Part shown: positions 15,188 to 20,080 of the stretch, piece by piece | Position numbering within the stretch: the first letter of the stretch is position 1 | Layout of the letters: every line of letters begins with the position of its first letter | From: Bacillota bacterium | GTDB lineage: Bacteria; Bacillota_E; Symbiobacteriia; Symbiobacteriales; Symbiobacteriaceae | Reading direction: 5' to 3' | NCBI GenBank assembly: GCA_003242675.1 | Contig: QGVE01000040.1 | Coordinates: 1 to 20,080 of the forward strand | Length of the DNA: 20,080 nucleotides | The notes under the pieces: model-generated | What the model was told of the DNA's origin: nothing | What the model saw: only the letters and a program-made list of their open reading frames with translations | Database searches by the model: none | Position numbers and translations under genes: made by a program

Positions 15188-16195
15188 TTGACCCGCCTGC
15201 GTATCTTTCGGGCATGTGACCAGAAGGGTATTCTGACGATGGCGGAAACCATCGACCTGGTGGCCACGGCCCTGGTGGAACTCTCCGCCGGGCGCGCCGA
15301 CGCGCCCACGCGCCTGGCCGTCCCCGTCCCCGCGCAGAACGGCACCTGCCTGTTCATGCCCGCCCTCGTCGGCCGGGCCGGGGCCCTGGGCGTCAAGTAC
15401 ATCTCGGCCTTTCCCCGCAACAAGGAGAGGGGCAGGCCGGCCCTTTCCGGGGTGCTGATCCTGGCGGACGCGAACACCGGCGAGCCCATCGCCCTGCTGG
15501 AGGCCGCCTACCTGACCGCGCTGCGCGCCGGCGCGGTCACCGGACTCGCCACGCGCCTTTTGGCGCGGGAGGACGCCCGCACGGTGGCGATCATCGGCAC
15601 CGGCGCCCAGGCCCCGTGGCAGCTGGAGGGGATCCTGGCGGTGCGGGAGGTGCGGGAGGTGCGGCTCTACAACCACCACCCCGACAAGGCGTACCGCTGC
15701 GCCCAGGAGATCGCGGCCCGGCTTCCGCCCGGGCGGCAGCCCCGCATCGTCGTCTGCCTCACCCCGGAGGATGTGGTGCGCGGCGCGGACATCGTGGTCA
15801 CCGCCACCGACTCGCCCACCCCGGTCTTCCCGGCGGGCCTGGTGGAGCCCGGCATGCACGTGAACGCGATCGGCTCCTTCCGGCCCACCATGCAGGAGCT
15901 GCCGCCGGGGGTGATCAGCCCGGCGGCCAAGGTGGTGGTGGAGTCCCGGCAGGTCGCGCTGGAGGAGAGCGGCGACCTCGTGATCCCCGTCCGGGACGGC
16001 CTCTTCCGGCCGGAGGACATCCACGCCGAGCTGGGCGAGATCGCCGCCGGCAAGAAGCCGGGCCGGGTGTCCCCCGACGAGGTGACGGTGTTCAAGTCGG
16101 TGGGGCTCGCCGCCATGGACGTCGTGGTCGGGCGGGCGATCTACGACCGGGCGGTGGCGATGGGGATCGGGCAGGAGGTCGACCTGGGTCCCTAG
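15188..16195 (+). CDS. Ornithine cyclodeaminase / mu-crystallin family protein
   Basis: This 335-residue NAD(P)-dependent protein could convert ornithine to proline and ammonia. The family also contains alanine dehydrogenases, lysine cyclodeaminases and pyrroline-2-carboxylate reductases. Lys70 in ALGVKYIS and Arg113 in ALRAGA are substrate-site residues, the Rossmann loop is IIGTGAQAPWQLEGIL (135-150), and Asp208 in TATDSPTP matches the catalytic Asp of ornithine cyclodeaminase. The start is TTG, with GGGAGGGGG about 12 bases upstream; the family alignment begins right there. It is the last gene of the liv operon and is convergent with the second activator. Ornithine or a cyclic imino acid is the likely substrate because proline catabolic genes follow, but the reaction is inferred. 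Confidence 0.87.
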   Translation: MTRLRIFRACDQKGILTMAETIDLVATALVELSAGRADAPTRLAVPVPAQNGTCLFMPALVGRAGALGVKYISAFPRNKERGRPALSGVLILADANTGEPIALLEAAYLTALRAGAVTGLATRLLAREDARTVAIIGTGAQAPWQLEGILAVREVREVRLYNHHPDKAYRCAQEIAARLPPGRQPRIVVCLTPEDVVRGADIVVTATDSPTPVFPAGLVEPGMHVNAIGSFRPTMQELPPGVISPAAKVVVESRQVALEESGDLVIPVRDGLFRPEDIHAELGEIAAGKKPGRVSPDEVTVFKSVGLAAMDVVVGRAIYDRAVAMGIGQEVDLGP

Positions 16196-16215
16196 CCGGC
16201 GGTGAGGCCCGCCGG
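16196..16215. terminator. Hairpin between convergent genes
   Basis: CCGGCGG (16196-16202) pairs with CCGCCGG (16209-16215) across a 6-base loop, directly after the cyclodeaminase-family stop and before the stop of the convergent activator. It may be a bidirectional terminator. It has no T tract, so the call is modest. Confidence 0.4.
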
Positions 16216-16225
16216 CCGGCGATGG

Positions 16226-17608
16226 CTAGACGCCGGTGAGGCCGAGCCGGCGCATGCGGTTGTAGAGCGTCCCCCTGGAGATGCCCAGGAGGCGCGCCGC
16301 CGCGCTGCGGTTGTGCCGCGCCGCGGCCAAGGCCGCCAGGATGGCCTCCCGCTCGTCCTGGGGCGTCGCCCTCTTGGGCGGGGCCGCGGCCGCGGGCGCG
16401 CTGCGGCGGCCATGGCCCAGGATCGCCGGGATCAGCTCCGGGCCGACGGCACCGTCGGGGGCCAGGATCACCATGCGCTCGACCGCGCTGCGCAGCTCCC
16501 GCACGTTGCCCGGCCACGGGTGCTCCATCATCGCCTGGATGACCGCCGGGTGCACCTCCACCGGCGGGCGCCCGTAGCGCACGCTGAACTCGTGGAGGAA
16601 GCGCTGCATCAGTTCCACGATGTCCTCCCGGCGCTCCCGGAGGGGCGGGATGTCCAGGGTGAAGACGTTCAGGCGCCAGTAAAGATCCTCCCGGTAGCGC
16701 CCCTGGCGCACGAGCTCTTCCAGGTCGCGGTTGGTGGCGACCACCACCCGGACGTCCACGCTGATGGGGGTGGAGCCGCCGACCCGGTAGAACTTGCGGT
16801 CCTCCAGGAAGCGCAGCAGCTTGACCTGGGCCTCCAGGGGCAGGTCGCCCACCTCGTCCAGGAACAGCGTCCCCCCGTGGGCCAGTTCCAGCTTGCCCCG
16901 CTGTCCCCTGGGGTTGGCGCCGGTGAACGCGCCGGGGGCGTAGCCGAAGAGCTCGCTTTCGAAGAGCGTCGCCGGGATGGCGCCGCAGTTGAGCACGACG
17001 AAGGGACCGCTGCGCCGCGGCGAGGCCTGGTGGATCGCCCGGGCGAAGAGCTCCTTGCCGACGCCGGTCTCCCCCCGGATCAGGGTGGTGGCGTCGGTGG
17101 CGGCGACCAGCGAGGCCAGGCGGATCGCCCTTCGGATGGCGGGGTGGCGCCCCCGCACGGCCTGGAAGGGGTCCGCAGGCGGCGGGGCCGGCGGGGGCGC
17201 AGGGGAGAGCCGCTTCTGCAGCGCGTCCACCTGCCCGCGGGCGTGCATCAGCTCGTTGGAGAGCTCCACCAGGTCGGTGACGTCCCGCTCCACGGCCATC
17301 GCGCCGACCACCCGCCCGTCCCGCACCACCGGCGCGGCCGAGACCAGCACGCAGATGCCGGGGCGGGGCTGGTGGTAGGTCCACTCCACCCGCTGGCCGG
17401 TCTCCAGCACCCGGCGGACCATCAGCGAGGACGGCGTGAAGAAGCCGGTGATCGCCTGGCCGAGGATGTCGCGGGCCGGGATGCCGTAAAGCTGCTCGGC
17501 GCCGGCGTTCCAGGCGACCACCCGTCCGCCGGCGTCCACGATGGTGACGGCGAGGTCAACCAAGTCGAGGAGAGGCCCCATGCTGGCCTGCAGAACGTCA
17601 GTCTCCAT
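16226..17608 (-). CDS. Sigma-54 activator, PAS-AAA+-Fis, next to proline genes
   Basis: This 460-residue enhancer-binding protein is a paralogue of the activator at 8358-10229 but has no CBS region. A PAS domain (about 8-115, with [20 protein letters not shown]) and a short Pro-rich hinge (136-146) precede the AAA+ core. Walker A is GETGVGKE (179-186), the sigma-54 contact loop is GAFTGA (226-231), and Walker B is GTLFLDE (246-252). The Fis-type helix-turn-helix is at about 420-455. I chose the ATG at 17608 because GGAGGT lies six bases upstream; an in-frame start at 17662 would add 18 residues without a ribosome binding site. It is divergent from proline dehydrogenase, which has a -24/-12 promoter, so it probably activates proline catabolism. 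The PAS ligand is unknown. Confidence 0.92.
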   Translation of the reverse strand: METDVLQASMGPLLDLVDLAVTIVDAGGRVVAWNAGAEQLYGIPARDILGQAITGFFTPSSLMVRRVLETGQRVEWTYHQPRPGICVLVSAAPVVRDGRVVGAMAVERDVTDLVELSNELMHARGQVDALQKRLSPAPPPAPPPADPFQAVRGRHPAIRRAIRLASLVAATDATTLIRGETGVGKELFARAIHQASPRRSGPFVVLNCGAIPATLFESELFGYAPGAFTGANPRGQRGKLELAHGGTLFLDEVGDLPLEAQVKLLRFLEDRKFYRVGGSTPISVDVRVVVATNRDLEELVRQGRYREDLYWRLNVFTLDIPPLRERREDIVELMQRFLHEFSVRYGRPPVEVHPAVIQAMMEHPWPGNVRELRSAVERMVILAPDGAVGPELIPAILGHGRRSAPAAAAPPKRATPQDEREAILAALAAARHNRSAAARLLGISRGTLYNRMRRLGLTGV

Positions 17609-17693
17609 CCTCCCACCTCCGGCGGCGTCGCACAGGATGCGGTCACCAGCGCACCTGTTCAACCAATATACAACTAATCATCACGTTTAAACA

Positions 17694-17718
17694 GAGTGTC
17701 ACGCGCGATTGTACACTC
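17694..17718. promoter_or_regulatory. Candidate activator binding site before proline dehydrogenase
   Basis: GAGTGT (17694-17699) and ACACTC (17713-17718) form an inverted repeat with a 13-base spacer, 62 bp or more upstream of the -24 element. The same half-site occurs in the liv promoter region. A PmeI-type palindrome, GTTTAAAC (17685-17692), lies beside it in an AT-rich island (about 17655-17695) that also holds TATATT, a possible -10 for the activator gene on the minus strand. Confidence 0.4.
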
Positions 17719-17777
17719 CGTGCGGGCCGCCCGGCGGGTTTGCCTCGCGTGGGAGGCCGGTGCCGGGCCTCTCCGAG

Positions 17778-17794
17778 TTGGCACGGTCGTTGCA
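17778..17794 (+). promoter_or_regulatory. Sigma-54 promoter of proline dehydrogenase operon
   Basis: TTGGCACGGTCGTTGCA fits the -24/-12 consensus, with GG (17780-17781) and GC (17792-17793) 10 bases apart. The start should be near 17804, giving a leader of about 69 nt to the GTG at 17873 and excluding upstream in-frame starts. It shares its TTGGCACG and TTGCA blocks with the liv promoter. Confidence 0.9.
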
Positions 17795-17872
17795 AGTTGT
17801 CATCGATCACCCGTGTCTGTCGCGGCTGTGGTTTTCGACGTACGAATGAGCAAGAGGGAGGGGGCAACGGAC

Positions 17873-18790
17873 GTGTCGTCGCTTGCGCGCAAGGCAATTC
17901 TCTCCGTGGCAGGCAACCGGTTCATGACCCGCGCGATGACCCGCTACGGCCTGAAGATCGGGGCCGGCCGGTTCGTCGCCGGCGTGACGCTGGAGGACGC
18001 GGTGGAGGTGACCAAGCGGCTGAACGACCAGGGGCTGGCGGTGACGCTGGATCTCCTGGGGGAGGGAGTCACCAGCCGCGAGGGCGCCCGCACCATGGCC
18101 GAAGGATGCGCGCGGATCCTGGAGGCGATCGAGCGGGAGAAACTCGATGCGAACCTCTCCGTGAAGCTGACCCAGCTGGGCCTGGCGATCGACCCCGAGG
18201 TGGCGATGGAGAACATGGTCTACCTCCAGGACATCGCCCGGCAGGCGGGCATCTTCATCCGGGTCGACATGGAGTCCAGCGACGTGACCGACGTGACGCT
18301 GGACATCGTGCGCCGGCTCTACGCCCGCGAGCGCAACGTGGGCACCGTGATCCAGGCGTACCTCTACCGCAGCCCGCAGGACCTCGCCGAGCTGGCCAAG
18401 CTGGGGATGAACGTGCGGCTGGTCAAGGGCGCCTACCTGGAGCCCCCGAGCGTGGCGTACCCGAAGAAGTCCGACGTGGACGCCGCCTTCAAGCGGCTGA
18501 TCGCCCAGCACCTGTCCGCGGGATGCTACACGGCGGTGGCCACCCATGACGACGCCATCATCGCCTTCACCGAGTCCTTCGTGCGGGAGAAGGGGATTCC
18601 GCACAGCCAGTTCGAGTTCCAGATGCTCTACGGCATCCGCCCGGAGCGGCAGCGGGAGCTGGCGCGCGCGGGCTACCGCACGCGGATCTACGTGCCCTTC
18701 GGCGCGGACTGGTACCCCTACTTCATCCGCCGGCTGGCGGAGCGCCCGGCGAACGTCTGGTTCGTCCTGGCCAACCTGATGAAGCCCTAG
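17873..18790 (+). CDS. Proline dehydrogenase (monofunctional)
   Basis: This 305-residue FAD enzyme oxidises L-proline to 1-pyrroline-5-carboxylate and passes electrons to quinone at the membrane. The length matches the monofunctional enzymes of Thermus and Bacillus. The barrel motifs are clear: VTLDLLGEGV (57-66), SVKLTQLG with Lys98, FIRVDMESSD with Asp132, QAYLYRSPQDL, VRLVKGAYLE (181-190), and the proline-binding YxxRRxxE (Tyr283, Arg286, Arg287, Glu290). The GTG at 17873 has GGGAGGGGG eight bases upstream and lies after the predicted sigma-54 start site; the upstream in-frame ATG at 17846 lacks a ribosome binding site. The next gene's ribosome binding site overlaps this stop, so the two form an operon. 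Confidence 0.95.
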   Translation: MSSLARKAILSVAGNRFMTRAMTRYGLKIGAGRFVAGVTLEDAVEVTKRLNDQGLAVTLDLLGEGVTSREGARTMAEGCARILEAIEREKLDANLSVKLTQLGLAIDPEVAMENMVYLQDIARQAGIFIRVDMESSDVTDVTLDIVRRLYARERNVGTVIQAYLYRSPQDLAELAKLGMNVRLVKGAYLEPPSVAYPKKSDVDAAFKRLIAQHLSAGCYTAVATHDDAIIAFTESFVREKGIPHSQFEFQMLYGIRPERQRELARAGYRTRIYVPFGADWYPYFIRRLAERPANVWFVLANLMKP

Positions 18791-18802
18791 GAGGTGCTGC
18801 GT

Positions 18803-20080
18803 TTGATCCCTCCCTATCGCCCTGAGCCGCTCAGCGACTTCGGCAATCCGGCGGTCGCCGCCGCCTTCGAGCAGGCCCTGGCCGCGGTGGTAGCGCAGCT
18901 CGGGAAGCGCTATCCCATGATCATCGGCGGGCGGCGCGTGGACTCCGGCGAGAGCATCGTATCGGTCAACCCGTCGCAGCCCGAAGAGGTGGTGGGCTAT
19001 GCGGCCCGGGGAGGCGTGGCCGAGGCCGAGGCGGCGGTGCAGGCAGCTCTGGAGGCCTTCCCGGCCTGGGCCGACACGCCGGCCGAGGTCCGGGCCCGGA
19101 TCCTGTTCAAGGCCGCGGCCATCATGCGGCGGCGCAAGCACGAGCTGGCGGCCTGGATGTGCTACGAGGTGGGCAAGAACTGGGCCGAGGCCGACGCCGA
19201 CGCCGCGGAGGCCATCGACTTCCTGGAGTACTACGGCCGCCAGATGCTGAAGCTGGCCGGGCCGCAGCCGCTCACCCCGTATCCGGGGGAGGAGAACCAT
19301 CTCTACTACCTGCCGCTGGGGGTGGGCGTGGTCCACAGCCCGTTCAACTTCCCGCTGGCCATCCTCACCGGCATGACGGCCGCGGCGATCGTCACCGGCA
19401 ACACCGTGGTGGTGAAGCCCTCCACCGAGGCGCCGGTGATCGCGGCGAAGTTCTTCGAGGTGCTGGAGGAGGCCGGGCTGCCGCCGGGGGTGGCGAACCT
19501 GCTCTACGCCGACCCGGCCGAGGTGGGCGACTACCTCACCACCCACAAGGAGGTCCGCTTCATCAACTTCACCGGCTCCCGGGAGGTGGGCTGCCACATC
19601 TACGAGCTGGCGGCCAAGGTGCAGCCGGGACAGACCTTCCTGCGGCGGGTGATCGCCGAGATGGGCGGCAAGGACGCGATCATCGTCGACGGCACCGCCG
19701 ACCTGGACGAGGCGGCCGCCGGCATCGTCGCCTCCGCCTTCGGCTTCAGCGGGCAGAAGTGCTCGGCCTGCTCCCGGGCGGTCATCACCGCCGACGTGTA
19801 CGACCAGGTGCTGGAGAAGGTGGTGGCCCGGACCCGGGCCCTCCGGATCGGCCCGGCGACCGACCGGGACACCGACGTCGGCCCCGTGGCCGCCGAGCGG
19901 TTCCAGAAGAAGATCCTGCAGTATATCGAGATCGGCAAGTCCGAGGGCCGGCTGGTGCTGGGCGGCAGGGCCCTGCCCGGGGGCTACTACGTGGAGCCGA
20001 CGATCTTCGCCGACGTGGCCCCGACGGCCCGCATCGCCCAGGAGGAGATCTTCGGGCCGGTGCTGGCGTTCATCAAGGCG
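18803..20080 (+). CDS. pruA: 1-pyrroline-5-carboxylate dehydrogenase, C-terminus outside window
   Basis: This NAD(P)-dependent aldehyde dehydrogenase (RocA/PruA) oxidises glutamate semialdehyde, the open form of pyrroline-5-carboxylate, to glutamate. The frame is open from TTG at 18803 to the right edge, giving 426 residues of an expected 515 or so. PFNFPLAILTG contains the catalytic-site Asn182, AEMGGKD the general base Glu286, and SGQKCSACSR the nucleophile Cys320. The N-terminal NPAVAAAFEQALAAV and YPMIIGGRRV are typical of the Thermus/Bacillus group, not of short aldehyde dehydrogenases. GGAGGT overlaps the proline dehydrogenase stop, eight bases before the TTG, which supports that start and cotranscription. 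With proline dehydrogenase it completes proline to glutamate. Confidence 0.95.
   Translation, partial: MIPPYRPEPLSDFGNPAVAAAFEQALAAVVAQLGKRYPMIIGGRRVDSGESIVSVNPSQPEEVVGYAARGGVAEAEAAVQAALEAFPAWADTPAEVRARILFKAAAIMRRRKHELAAWMCYEVGKNWAEADADAAEAIDFLEYYGRQMLKLAGPQPLTPYPGEENHLYYLPLGVGVVHSPFNFPLAILTGMTAAAIVTGNTVVVKPSTEAPVIAAKFFEVLEEAGLPPGVANLLYADPAEVGDYLTTHKEVRFINFTGSREVGCHIYELAAKVQPGQTFLRRVIAEMGGKDAIIVDGTADLDEAAAGIVASAFGFSGQKCSACSRAVITADVYDQVLEKVVARTRALRIGPATDRDTDVGPVAAERFQKKILQYIEIGKSEGRLVLGGRALPGGYYVEPTIFADVAPTARIAQEEIFGPVLAFIKA

Noticed and set aside
17696..17872. Longer proline dehydrogenase starting before the promoter
   Set aside because: Starts before 17804 precede the predicted transcription start, and the added sequence has no similarity to the family; the GTG at 17873 has a strong ribosome binding site.
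17807..19597. A long minus-strand open frame opposite proline dehydrogenase and the aldehyde dehydrogenase
   Set aside because: It is antisense to two clear enzymes, is low in complexity and has no ribosome binding site.

Overview
The window looks like the chromosome of a GC-rich, probably Gram-positive bacterium of the Symbiobacterium type (deep Clostridia). The support is strongly G/C-biased third codon positions, AGGAGG-type ribosome binding sites in front of most genes, frequent GTG/TTG starts, a lipoprotein-type ABC binding protein, a short-loop cytochrome bd and sigma-54 activators with PAS sensors. The genus is an inference from gene content and composition, not a database match. I saw no rRNA, tRNA, CRISPR array, transposase or phage gene.

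Region 1 (1-5626) is a set of unrelated housekeeping or accessory genes. On the minus strand lie an alpha/beta hydrolase that runs off the left edge and a class C beta-lactamase-type serine hydrolase. On the plus strand follow a membrane-anchored thioredoxin-fold protein with SxxC in place of CxxC, a nitroreductase and a small Arg/Trp-rich hypothetical protein. A minus-strand YdcF-family protein and a NifS-type cysteine desulfurase come next. About 530 bp of non-coding DNA separate those two and hold several strong hairpins, including a very long one followed by a U6 tract on the minus strand.

Region 2 (5627-8310) is the cytochrome bd quinol oxidase operon cydAB, with a Rex-like operator upstream and a strong terminator downstream; cydCD do not follow it.

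Region 3 (8358-20080) is the most coherent part. It consists of two successive modules, each a minus-strand sigma-54 activator (PAS, AAA+ with GAFTGA, Fis-type helix-turn-helix) divergent from an operon that starts with a near-perfect -24/-12 promoter. Module A is a CBS-PAS activator facing livK-H-M-G-F plus an ornithine cyclodeaminase-family gene. Module B is a PAS activator facing proline dehydrogenase and 1-pyrroline-5-carboxylate dehydrogenase; the last gene runs off the right edge. Together the enzymes could take ornithine to proline, then to pyrroline-5-carboxylate, then to glutamate, fed by an amino-acid ABC importer. GAGTGT/ACACTC half-sites occur in both divergent promoter regions and are candidate enhancer sites. 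The liv transcript is predicted to begin with a 19-bp stem.
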